In this document: in pieces, positions 27,109 through 36,300 of the stretch | Numbering within the stretch: the stretch's first letter is position 1 | Layout of the letters: the number at the start of each line of letters is the position of its first letter | From: an uncultured Acidobacteriota bacterium | Lineage (GTDB): Bacteria; Acidobacteriota; CAIWXX01 | Direction: 5' to 3' | NCBI GenBank assembly: GCA_903916735.1 | Contig: CAIWXX010000080.1 | Coordinates: forward strand, 1-64,000 | Length of the DNA: 64,000 nt | Position numbers and translations under genes: made by a program | Notes under the pieces: generated by a model | Told to the model about the DNA's origin: nothing | The model's input: the letters and a program-made list of their open reading frames with translations, nothing else | Databases searched by the model: none

Positions 27109-27288
27109 CTTCGTCACACGACCTCTCATGGGGTCATCATCCCATTGCGCCATGACTATTTCCTCGCTTATTATCATTTCATGAAGAACAACCCGACCGG
27201 AACAAACGGTGCGCTCCTTTGGAGGGCATCTGTCGATGCCGTCAAGGGCGTTCATTCGAATCTCGTTATCAAATTAAGGAGGAATGAG

Positions 27289-28824
27289 ATGAGAAAGATC
27301 ACACTGGTGAGTGCGATGTTGATATCGGCATTCCTGCTGCTGGGCATCACAACAGCTCAGGCAGGCGTGTCGATTAGTATTGGCACAAATGACTTCTACC
27401 TCTCAGTAGGGGATTATGACTACCTCCCCTATGCCTATAACGCGAATACCGCATACGCCCAGCCCAGAATCAACTTCCATGACATGATGAGCCAGTATGG
27501 CACCTGGCAGAATTCTGAATACTTCGGACCAGTTTGGAAGCCATATGCATCTCGTGACTGGCGGCCTTATACGTACGGGCACTGGGTGTATACTCAGTAT
27601 GGCCCGACGTGGGAAGGTTACGAACCCTGGGCATGGGCGGGCTATCACTATGGTGACTGGATCTTTGATAGAAACTATGGTTGGGTCTGGATCCCCGGTT
27701 ATAATTGGCATCCAGGTCATGTGACGTGGGCACGCAGCTATGACTCGATTGGATGGATGCCGGCTCCTCCTGAAGGGTATGATTATAGCCGAGGTTATTT
27801 GAGTCATGTGGGTCCAAACAATCAATTCACATACAACGACGACGATTTCGACAATGATTTTGGTGCCAATAATTTCACTTATGGTGGACCGTACTATAAT
27901 TCCAGTTACCGGGATATGTACTACAATCCATCTTACAACTTTATCAATTTTAATTTGTGGATCTTTATTGACAACACACATTTTGGAGATGATGACTATG
28001 CCAACATTGCCTTCGGCCCTGAATATACCCGGCATGTCTTTGACCGGAAACTGGTGAAAATTACAAACCGCCAGATGGACCGAAATGTTATGGAGAGGCT
28101 CGTTGGTCAAAGAATCCAGGAAATGCCTGTTGATGTCAGGGAGATGCGGACAGACAAACAGTCGATCAAGGTGGTTGTGCCGAGAGGCAACGAGGCCATC
28201 GATAGAATTCGTAGAAACAGCGGAGAAGTCGTCAGAACAGTCATTGCCCCGGGATTTGCAGAAAAGCAAAAATCATTCAGAGGAATCAATTCCAATAATA
28301 AAGTTGAGATCAACAGGCTATTCCATCAGGAAAAAGTTGAGCCCAGAGTCCAAACCCTGTCCCCTGAGCAAATCATCAATCAGGGCCGCGAGGCGAGTCA
28401 GAACCGCGAACAGGGCAGAATAAAGAGAGAACAGGCCGAAAAAGAAAAGTTGATAAGAATCGAGAAAGAAGGAAAGATCCAGGAGCCCAAGAAAGAACCG
28501 GATGGAATTCGTAAGGATCTGAATGACACTCGTCAGGAAAATAGCATTGAACATCAAAAAGGAAATGAAATCGAAAAGCGGGACGAGACTGGGAGACAGA
28601 ACGAACGCCAAACCCTCATCGCTCCACAAGAAGAGAATACGGAACCCCCAAAAGAAAATGAGACGGTGTCCGGGGCGCCGACTAATGCGAATGATGATTC
28701 CAACTTGAAAAATACGAAAAAGGAAACCGATAAAAATTCGCTGCAGAAGTCCAAGGCAAATAGCAAAGACAAGAAAAAGGTCAAGGATAAGGACGAACAG
28801 AAGCCCGAACCGCCACCCAAATAA
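27289..28824 (+). CDS. Large exported Trp/Tyr-rich protein with charged C-terminal tail (DUF6600-like)
   Basis: 511 residues from the ATG at 27289, set by AAGGAGG. A signal peptide (1-25, ending AQAG) is followed by an aromatic repeat domain of about 60-170: YGTW, FGPVWKPY, DWRPYTYGHWVYT, PWAWAGYHYGDW, GWVWIPG. This is typical of secreted DUF6600-type proteins. The middle has an Asn/Asp/Tyr-rich patch. From about residue 340 on it is Lys/Glu/Arg/Gln-rich with little hydrophobic content, probably disordered or coiled. The basic tail could bind the cell wall or polyanions. Function unknown; base use in the tail is A-rich compared with neighbours. Confidence 0.82.
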   Translation: MRKITLVSAMLISAFLLLGITTAQAGVSISIGTNDFYLSVGDYDYLPYAYNANTAYAQPRINFHDMMSQYGTWQNSEYFGPVWKPYASRDWRPYTYGHWVYTQYGPTWEGYEPWAWAGYHYGDWIFDRNYGWVWIPGYNWHPGHVTWARSYDSIGWMPAPPEGYDYSRGYLSHVGPNNQFTYNDDDFDNDFGANNFTYGGPYYNSSYRDMYYNPSYNFINFNLWIFIDNTHFGDDDYANIAFGPEYTRHVFDRKLVKITNRQMDRNVMERLVGQRIQEMPVDVREMRTDKQSIKVVVPRGNEAIDRIRRNSGEVVRTVIAPGFAEKQKSFRGINSNNKVEINRLFHQEKVEPRVQTLSPEQIINQGREASQNREQGRIKREQAEKEKLIRIEKEGKIQEPKKEPDGIRKDLNDTRQENSIEHQKGNEIEKRDETGRQNERQTLIAPQEENTEPPKENETVSGAPTNANDDSNLKNTKKETDKNSLQKSKANSKDKKKVKDKDEQKPEPPPK

Positions 28825-28840
28825 AGAGTTGAATTGTCGT

Positions 28841-28892
28841 TGTCCGGTGAATGCGCATGATCGAGAGATGTGAGATCGTCCTTCACCGGACA
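28841..28892 (+). repeat. 11-bp inverted repeat downstream of the aromatic-rich gene
   Basis: TGTCCGGTGAA (28841-28851) and TTCACCGGACA (28882-28892) are perfect arms around a 30-base loop that itself contains GATC...GATC. It starts 17 bases after the stop codon. It could stabilise the mRNA 3' end. A T-rich run (CTTTTTCTC) follows only about 17 bases later, so it is not a clean terminator. Confidence 0.55.
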
Positions 28893-29110
28893 TTGGCATC
28901 AGATTAATCTTTTTCTCATCTGAGCTGGTAATCTTTCTTAGGAAGCGGATGGCAGGCCCGTTGCACCACTCGCCCCACGCCTCAAGCATTATTGAGACGG
29001 GGAAAATTCTCCGGAGAGCGCAAATGGTCATTCTCATGTTCGTTTTGCGGCATGTGGATGTGACAAGCATGCCCTCGTTGCTGTCGATCTAAAGACGAAA
29101 GGTATCTAAT

Positions 29111-29389
29111 ATGAACTTCACACTACCAGGGCTCATACTTTTCTTGGTTATCGCCGGAATATGCGGCGCCATTGGCAGAGCTATTGCGGGAGGGACTCAC
29201 GGCGGGTGCCTGGTCTCCATCGCCCTTGGCTTTATCGGGGCTCTCCTTGGGCCGTGGCTTGCGCACCAGTTCAGCCTGCCGGAACCACTCTCTGTCCACA
29301 TCAGCGGGCATGCCTTCCCGGTCTTATGGTCGATCATTGGTGCCACTCTCTTTGTCGCGATCGTGCATCTGATTTCTCGGCGAAATTGA
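29111..29389 (+). CDS. GlsB/YeaQ/YmgE-type small membrane protein
   Basis: 92 residues, three hydrophobic segments (about 6-25, 33-50, 66-86) with the Gly-rich GGTHGGCLVSIALGFIGALL block typical of the transglycosylase-associated/YeaQ family. The family is named for an old association with lytic enzymes, but no catalytic activity is shown; members are stress-induced membrane proteins. It lacks the usual C-terminal GAR and is a little longer than the E. coli members (about 82). AAAGG precedes the start. It probably belongs with the DUF883-like protein as a general-stress group. Confidence 0.85.
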   Translation: MNFTLPGLILFLVIAGICGAIGRAIAGGTHGGCLVSIALGFIGALLGPWLAHQFSLPEPLSVHISGHAFPVLWSIIGATLFVAIVHLISRRN

Positions 29390-29481
29390 ATTGGCATCGA
29401 TGACGACCTTCCTGAGGCGGAGAGCATCATGCCGATTTCAAAGGGGGTACCGGATGTGCAGAATCGGGGATGGAAGTTAAA

Positions 29482-30354
29482 ATGCAGCGAATGAAGCAAT
29501 TCTCAAAGGATTTCCTGGTATTGACAGGCTATCTTATTTTCTCGTGTGCGGCGGTTGCCGCTCCGCCGAAGGCTCCTCGTTTGCAGAATGTTAAAACCTG
29601 GGCCTTTGCCATCGGCGATGGGATGCTGAACGGTGACGTCGCCAAGCGATTTCAAGGATACGACCTCGTCATCGTCGACGGTGAAAATGTTCAGACCGCT
29701 CAGGTCGCCGCACTTCATCAAAACGGCGCCTTGGTGTTGTCCTATCTCTCTGTCGGGACGATCGAGCAATGGCGCTGGTGGTACAAAGACGTCAAGCGAT
29801 ACCGGCTTGATTATTGGGGTGACTGGGGTGAGTGGTATGCCGATACGTCCAAGGCCGGATATCGCAATACCATCGCGATGAAAGTTGCGCCGTGGCTGCT
29901 CAAGAAGGGTGTCGACGGACTTTTCCTCGACAATACTGATATGACTCAAGACCATCCGAAACAAAAGTCCGGGATGGCTATGCTCGTGAAGCTCCTCTCC
30001 AGCCTGGTCCGGGCGCAGAAAAGGCTTTTATTCACTCAGAACGGCGAAGACGTGATCGGCACAACTCAGAAATACTACGATGGTTGGAATCGGGAAGATG
30101 TGACGTGGACGTATAATTTTGATACGCGACAATATGAAAAACAACCTCCTCAAGAGATCAATGAAGCTTTGGATGCACTCCGCAAAATCCGCGATGCCGG
30201 CTTGCTAGTGACCGCCACCGATTATGTTAATGCAGATAACATTTCCGCTGAGAGCCTTTGCATTCAGAATGCCTGTTCCGCCGGCGCGCTTCCGTTTATC
30301 AGCAATCTCGAACTGACTCGCCTTCCTGCCTCACCAATTGTGTGTGACGAGTGA
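29482..30354 (+). CDS. Exported GH114-like (endo-alpha-1,4-polygalactosaminidase type) protein
   Basis: 290 residues. Signal peptide (about 1-27, ending VAA), then a TIM-barrel of the GH114/TM1410 type: TWAFAIGDG near the start, YDLVIVDGE, LVLSYLSVGTIEQWRWW, the acidic GVDGLFLDNTDM and LFTQNGEDV. Family members hydrolyse galactosaminoglycan-type exopolysaccharides; substrate here is inferred only from the fold. I start at the ATG at 29482, where GGAAG lies 6 bases upstream. It ends 31 bases from the convergent M28 peptidase. Confidence 0.82.
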   Translation: MQRMKQFSKDFLVLTGYLIFSCAAVAAPPKAPRLQNVKTWAFAIGDGMLNGDVAKRFQGYDLVIVDGENVQTAQVAALHQNGALVLSYLSVGTIEQWRWWYKDVKRYRLDYWGDWGEWYADTSKAGYRNTIAMKVAPWLLKKGVDGLFLDNTDMTQDHPKQKSGMAMLVKLLSSLVRAQKRLLFTQNGEDVIGTTQKYYDGWNREDVTWTYNFDTRQYEKQPPQEINEALDALRKIRDAGLLVTATDYVNADNISAESLCIQNACSAGALPFISNLELTRLPASPIVCDE

Positions 30355-30385
30355 AGCGCCGGGTAAAGGCGGGAATTACGGCTCT

Positions 30386-32716
30386 TCAGAGAGAGAAGGA
30401 CTTGCTGACAACGGTTGAATCGTTGAATGGCAAATCCTTCGGCATCAGGTCATCTGGTCGTGGCAAGGAGGAACGGCCGGGTATCACCGGCAATCCCAGA
30501 GTCACATCATCTACTTGCAATTTCAGTGGCACGGTTGGGCCTGAGTGCAGCGCGAATTCAATGCCCTCTGCCGATGGAGCCCAATATTCGAGAAGTATTG
30601 ATTTTGGAGAATGGCCATTCGACGAGTCCAGATTGCTCTGCAGCTGTCTGTCATTGAGCGAAATCATCCTGACGCCGGTGTTTTGAGAGACACGGAGCCG
30701 GAGGAAGCTTGTGCCAGGAGAACCAGTCAGGCGCAGCTTGAGCCGGCGTTCGCCGTTTTGGATCAGATCGCTGACGATCTCGATTATTGGTTGACCGCAA
30801 ACAACGAAAGGAGCCGCTGTCTGTCGTCTGAATCCAAAGACATTGCGGACGCCACTTCCTTTGGAGGCATCAGGAGGGATAAAGGTCGATGTCCAAGGAT
30901 CGGGTGCGACATCATAACTAGCCCAAACAGCCTTGCCGGTATCTGAATTTTGAACATAACAAACGCTATCAGGCCGCGGATGCTGTGCATCAAAATGGGA
31001 TGTCAGGCTTCCAGCGATGATAAATCCGATGCTGCTTATGGCAGCCAGGACTGCCGGAAGCCATTCGCTCGATCTCATAATCATATCGAACATTGGAATG
31101 AGCAGCCCGATGGTCAGCACCGTCATGACTATTATTGGAGCTGAGGCGCTCAGTGATAGGGCTATGTACACGAGATTTATGGTTGGAGCCATGAGAAGGA
31201 TGATCGGGAGTGAACACACTATGAGCAACAGGCTGAGTCTAAATGAGAAGCGTTCTTCATTGCTTCCAAGGAAAATGAGTAAGGCCAGTCCAGCAAGGCC
31301 GAATAGAAGCGGCCAGAAAAAGAGATAGCTGGCACCGGGCACATACACGCCGCTCAGGACTGAAAGGATCATCCACCAGATGAGGCCACCTGCTGCCCAG
31401 CTGTGAAGCCTTGCTCTTCGACGGATCCAGACAAAGATGGCAGCGGTTATCGCGATTGTCAACGCGATGAACCCCATCCTGTAGAAGCAACTGTTATATG
31501 TGTCCTGTCTCAAGACGGCATGGTAGCCATTGGGGTTTGACGTCAAACCCCACCAGATGACCCTGACGAGGCCGGCTGCGTAGATGATGCTTGAGGGGAT
31601 CGCTGCGGATCCCCACAGGATGCCGCCAAGAGTCATTGTTTTTTGCCGAACCCCGAGAAAAAGGATCGCCCCAAAGGCCACGAGAATAATGGCAAGAAGT
31701 GGAAAGATCAATCCTTGAGAATAATGTATGAATAATGGGCCGATATTGAAGTAAACCGAATCGAGTCCAGGTCGGACCTGGCTATCGATGTTTCCGAAAT
31801 GGCGGGCGAGAGAGAGCGCATAAGAACCATGATGCTGGAGGCTTCGCTGGTCGATCGTGAGGGGATTATCAATGCGGTTGTGATACGCAGGGTGGCCGTC
31901 GATATATGCGAAATTCAGCCCTGCCATTCCGCCCTTTTTGAACACGGTCATGTCGCTGCCGTTAAGCATGCGCTTGTAGACTTCAAAGGCGAGTGATGTC
32001 GCGAACGGAAAGGGCGTACTTTTGGCGAATTCGCGGATGAGCCCGCCATTGTGATCGCTGGTTTCATACAGAATCGAAGGGCCGCAATTCCCGCGTGCCT
32101 CAAAATTAACAGTGATCCCGATTTCCTTGGCCCAACGATGCCGGGCCACGAATGCCTCAGCGCCGATCAAGCCGACTTCTTCGCCGTCAGTGAAAAGAAG
32201 AATGAGGTCATTTTTCACCGGTGGCCCGGCTTTTATCGCACGAAGAGCTTCAAGCAATGCAGCGACGCCGGACCCATCATCACTCGCGCCAGGGCCGGCG
32301 GGCACCGAGTCGTAGTGAGTCGACAGCATGATGGCTTTTGTATTGCCAGTCCCCGGTATCTTTGCGATGATATTTCGAACAGTTCCGGCAGTGATCCAAT
32401 TCTCTTCCAGCAGAAGTCCCGTCTCCGTTTGCACTTCCGGATTCACACCCATCGCGGAAAGCTCTTTGGTAATGTATGCGCGCACATCTTCATGAGCCTG
32501 TGAGCCTATCGGATGTGGCGCACGAGCAATGATCCGAATATGGCGCATGGCGCGCTCAGCCGAAAACTCCGTAAGAGGTGCGTTCTCGGGAAGAACCCTC
32601 GGCGGGCCTTGATAATATATCGAAAGCGTCATCATCCCAACCAGGTACAGGATGATGACGAAGCCGGCTATGCGGTTCCATAGCCCATGAGGCAGATTCG
32701 TTCTGACTGAGATCAT
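30386..32716 (-). CDS. Multi-pass membrane M28-family metallopeptidase
   Basis: 776 residues. One N-terminal membrane segment (about 14-35), then an M28 aminopeptidase domain facing the periplasm with all zinc ligands visible: STHYDS, ASDDGSG, DGEEVG, NFEARG and AYHNR. Eight or so further membrane segments (about 335-560) and a C-terminal beta-rich domain of about 200 residues follow. The layout resembles eukaryotic ER metallopeptidase ERMP1 and its bacterial relatives. It probably removes N-terminal residues from exported peptides. AGGAG lies just before the ATG. Confidence 0.9.
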   Translation of the reverse strand: MISVRTNLPHGLWNRIAGFVIILYLVGMMTLSIYYQGPPRVLPENAPLTEFSAERAMRHIRIIARAPHPIGSQAHEDVRAYITKELSAMGVNPEVQTETGLLLEENWITAGTVRNIIAKIPGTGNTKAIMLSTHYDSVPAGPGASDDGSGVAALLEALRAIKAGPPVKNDLILLFTDGEEVGLIGAEAFVARHRWAKEIGITVNFEARGNCGPSILYETSDHNGGLIREFAKSTPFPFATSLAFEVYKRMLNGSDMTVFKKGGMAGLNFAYIDGHPAYHNRIDNPLTIDQRSLQHHGSYALSLARHFGNIDSQVRPGLDSVYFNIGPLFIHYSQGLIFPLLAIILVAFGAILFLGVRQKTMTLGGILWGSAAIPSSIIYAAGLVRVIWWGLTSNPNGYHAVLRQDTYNSCFYRMGFIALTIAITAAIFVWIRRRARLHSWAAGGLIWWMILSVLSGVYVPGASYLFFWPLLFGLAGLALLIFLGSNEERFSFRLSLLLIVCSLPIILLMAPTINLVYIALSLSASAPIIVMTVLTIGLLIPMFDMIMRSSEWLPAVLAAISSIGFIIAGSLTSHFDAQHPRPDSVCYVQNSDTGKAVWASYDVAPDPWTSTFIPPDASKGSGVRNVFGFRRQTAAPFVVCGQPIIEIVSDLIQNGERRLKLRLTGSPGTSFLRLRVSQNTGVRMISLNDRQLQSNLDSSNGHSPKSILLEYWAPSAEGIEFALHSGPTVPLKLQVDDVTLGLPVIPGRSSLPRPDDLMPKDLPFNDSTVVSKSFSL

Positions 32717-33034
32717 GCTCTCCTGCCCCCGTCGTCGATCGACGATGTGTCAAACAGTGAATGCTATTTCACATTCGATGCCTGAAACATTTTCAATTGT
32801 GACGAGAGCGACAAGCGACCTAGTTAATGGAAGGCAACTCAGATCCCCTCAACGACTATTATCATGCTATCGGATATGTGGCTTGATAGCTGGGATTATG
32901 GCGCGCACTCATCTGCCGGAAGGCCCATAGCGGAATGACCACAGGCGGGAGGCACCCCTGTTGGGGCGCCTCAGCCCCCGAAATCGTAGGCGATTAGAAT
33001 CTGAATCGAAAATTTCCGCGGAAATCCGGGGATC
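32717..33034. other. Gene-free interval with a GC-rich hairpin
   Basis: About 318 bases. The only structure seen is GAGGCACCCC-TGTT-GGGGCGCCTC (32949-32972), a 10-bp imperfect stem with no U-run on either side. It lies between the coiled-coil gene end and the M28 peptidase start, both minus strand, and may act as a weak terminator or mRNA 3' stabiliser. No frame with a ribosome site is present. Confidence 0.5.
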
Positions 33035-33277
33035 CTAATTGGATCCGCCGCCGTCCTGGCTCTGTTCAGCCTTTTCCAATTCGTTCTCGATGCCAAGGCG
33101 ATTGCACGCACCGTCGTAGATTTGGCGAGCGGCTTTCTTGGCATTCTGGAGCTCAGCCAGCTTCTCTTTAACCCTCTGGAGTTCTTCTTCGATCTGGGTG
33201 TCGGTGTCGCTGATCTCCTTTCGGGTCCATTCCATGGTCTTCTGATAAAAGGTTTGTTGGTCTTTTGAGAGCGCCAT
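33035..33277 (-). CDS. Small coiled-coil protein
   Basis: 80 residues, almost entirely a charged heptad-repeat helix (about 8-62), with a Gly/Asp/Ser tail. No family recognised. AGGAAGG lies 10-12 bases before the ATG, rather far. It follows the kinase-TonB fusion by 30 bases in the same direction, so it is likely co-transcribed and may be a partner of the fusion's own coiled coil. That partnership is inference. Confidence 0.7.
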   Translation of the reverse strand: MALSKDQQTFYQKTMEWTRKEISDTDTQIEEELQRVKEKLAELQNAKKAARQIYDGACNRLGIENELEKAEQSQDGGGSN

Positions 33278-33307
33278 CAGTTCACATTCCTTCCTTAGTG
33301 TTGATTC

Positions 33308-36300
33308 TTATTGCTTAAATGGGATGTCGACGGGCACCCAAACTTTTACCCGCTTTCCGCTCTTCATGGCCGGCTGATAGGTCCATCGGGTAACGGCTTT
33401 CTTGGCGGCTTCGTTGAGCACGGCCAGACTTCCGGAATCCCCCGAGAGAACCTTAATATCGATAACACTGCCGGTCTCGGAGATCAGTATGCTGAGCTTT
33501 ACGGTTGCTTGAATATTTGCCCGACGTGCGATCTCAGGATAAACAGGAAGATTGCGGTTAGCAGGAACCGGCCGAGAATCCACCTGGGAGATCTGAACGA
33601 GATCTCCCTCTTTCACCTGAGCTTGCTGCTGTTGAAGCTTCGTGGCTTCTTCCTCTTTTCGGAGTCTCTCGGCTTCCGCCGCGGCGGCTGCAGCCTTCGC
33701 TTCATCTTCAGCCATTTTCTTATTTTCTTCTTCAATTCGCTGCTTTTCCAACTCGGCTTGCTTACCGGCTTCAGCGGCTGCCTTGGCTTCGGAGTCCTTG
33801 CGCTGCTGCTCGGCGAGAAGCGCCTTCTGTCTATCTTCTTCCAGTTTCTTGAGGTGTTCCTCTTCGGCTTTCTTCTTAGCAGCGAGTTCTTCTGGTGTTG
33901 GAGTTGCAACGGTTGTTGTTGGTAGAGTTGGCTGAGGTGTGGTTATTGGCGGTGTCGTCACTGGTGGCGGAGTCGGCGTGGTGTTTGTGACTGGTGGCGG
34001 CGTTTGAGTCGGAGCTACTGTTCTGCCTTTGAAATAGTATATCCCCGCGATAGCAATCACAATGATCGCGATAATAGCTCCAATAATTCCTATCCGGCGA
34101 TTTTTGACCTGCTTATACCCTGTATTTACAGCCGGATCCATCACCGACTTGAAAGCCAATTCCGGTTCGCGTGGTTTGCTGACCTTGGGTTCCTTCGTCG
34201 GCCCCGTTGGAGCTTGCGTGACAGCCTTTTCTGCGGCAGCGATTACCTTGGGGGGTGGAACTTTTATTTCAGGCTTTTCAGGCGGCTTTTCTACACGAAC
34301 CGCAGGTTCTGCGGGCTTTTGGATGATGGTGGATTTACGAGGAGGCTCGAGGAGTATCCCCCGGGCTTTCATGTCGGCAGAATAGAGCCTGAACATGAAT
34401 TCCGAGAGGGTTGTTGTTGATGGGCGCAGGTGAACGGTCTCGATGTAGTTTTCCAGCGTTTTCTGCATCTCGCTGGCGCTTGAGAATCGTTCATCCGCTT
34501 TCGGCTTAAGAGCCCGCAGGATCACTTCTTCAAACGGCTTGGGGAAATCGGCCTTAACCGATGATGGTGGGATCACTTTGCCGTTCCGAACAGCTTCGAG
34601 TGTTGACATCTCACTGTCGCCCAGGAAGAGCTTGCGTCCGGTCGTGACTTCAAAGAGGACGGACCCCAGTGAGAACTGGTCGCTCCTTTGATCGATGCTC
34701 TTCCCCCAGGCCTGTTCGGGGGACATGTAGAGGATTTTACCCTTTAGGGCGCCATGGGTTGTGTGATGTACCTTGGATGCCGCTTTGGCAACGCCGAAGT
34801 CGACGAGTTTCACATCCCCTTCATAGGAAATCAGAATGTTTTGGGGACTGACATCGCGATGGACGATGTTGAGCGGCTTCTGGTTGTAATCAAGTTTGCG
34901 GTGCGCATATTCAAGCGCTTCGCAGACCTTGATGCCGATAAAGGCGGCGAGATCATAAGGCATTGTCTGATCGCGCCGTTCGAGATCTTTGATGATGGCC
35001 CGTAGATCCTTCCCCTGGACAAATTCCATTGCAATGAAGAAGGAGTCTTCGATGCGACCGAGATCATAGATATGGACGATGTTCGGGTGGTTGAGCTGTG
35101 CAGCGACCTTAGCCTCGTCGATGAACATTGTCACGAATTCTTCATTATCGGAGAGATGCGGCAAAATTTGTTTGATGGCCAGTATTTTTTCAAACCCCTC
35201 GGGGCCGCTTCGCTTCGCCTTAAAGAGCTCCGCCATTCCACCGGTTGCGATTTTTTCCAGCAGAACATAATCCCCAAACTTCACATGCGCGCCGATGAGT
35301 TTTTCTTCGCGCCGAGGGACTTCAGGAGGCTTTGCCTCCGGGCGTGGGGCTTCAACCTTCATCTCAACCCTTGGCGGCTCGATCTTCGGTTCGGGTCGAG
35401 GCGTTTCGATTTGGGGCTCGACTTTCAGAGCCTGGGCCTTTTGAGGTTCAGGTTCAATTGTAACCCGGGGCTTCTTAACCGGTTCGGGTTGAGGTGGAGC
35501 AACGTCAACTATTAGAGAATGCGGCGTGATGACTTCGACTTGCGGTGGTGGTGGAGCATCGGGCTCGGGCTGCTTGATCGGAGGCGGCTCTTTGGCAACC
35601 GCAGGAGGCGGTGTTGGCGGCACGACCACTGGAGGTGTCGGTTTCTGGGGCGCATCCACTTTCGGTGCTGATGGTCTAGCAGTGCGCGGGCGCCCGCCGA
35701 AATCTAGGCTCAGTCCTGAGAGCGTCTCTTCGAGTTTCCTATCGAAATCAGACTCAGGCTTTTTGGAAACCGGAGGCGGGGGTACAGCCTTCTTAATTGC
35801 GTGATTGAGTTTGCTGATTTCTGTTGCGGGATCGAGCTTCGGTATCGCCCTTGTTCGCGGCGGCTCTGCTTCTGGCGGCGTTGGCACCTTGGGGACTGGC
35901 TTTGTTTCGACTAGCGGTGGAGGAAGCGGCGGCGGCGGCTCAACTGCCACTATCGGCGCGGGAGGTTCAACCTTGACTTCCTGGGGAGGAGCCATTGGCT
36001 CCGCAGGGGCAGCCTTGGGCATTGGAACGCCTTCAACGCTCTCAATCACATCCGCAAATATGTCCTCGGAAGTAACAAATTTATCCGGAGGCTGTTTGGG
36101 TTCCGGGTTGGGCGTCGTTTTCTGTTTATCGCGCTGCAGAGATGCCAGTAAATCGGCTCTCTTGATGAAGGGCATTGTCCTATCCTGTTTAAGCTCAGGA
36201 AGGATATCTGCCAGGGATTTCTCTTTAATTAGAGAGACAGGCTTTGTAATGACCGGCTTGTCTTTCTTGATGTTGAGGAGCTTGAAAATTGTATCTGTCA

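Noticed and set aside
27403-28269. 288-codon minus-strand frame opposite the aromatic-rich gene
   Set aside because: Mirror of the Tyr/Trp-repeat codons on the coding strand; no independent support.
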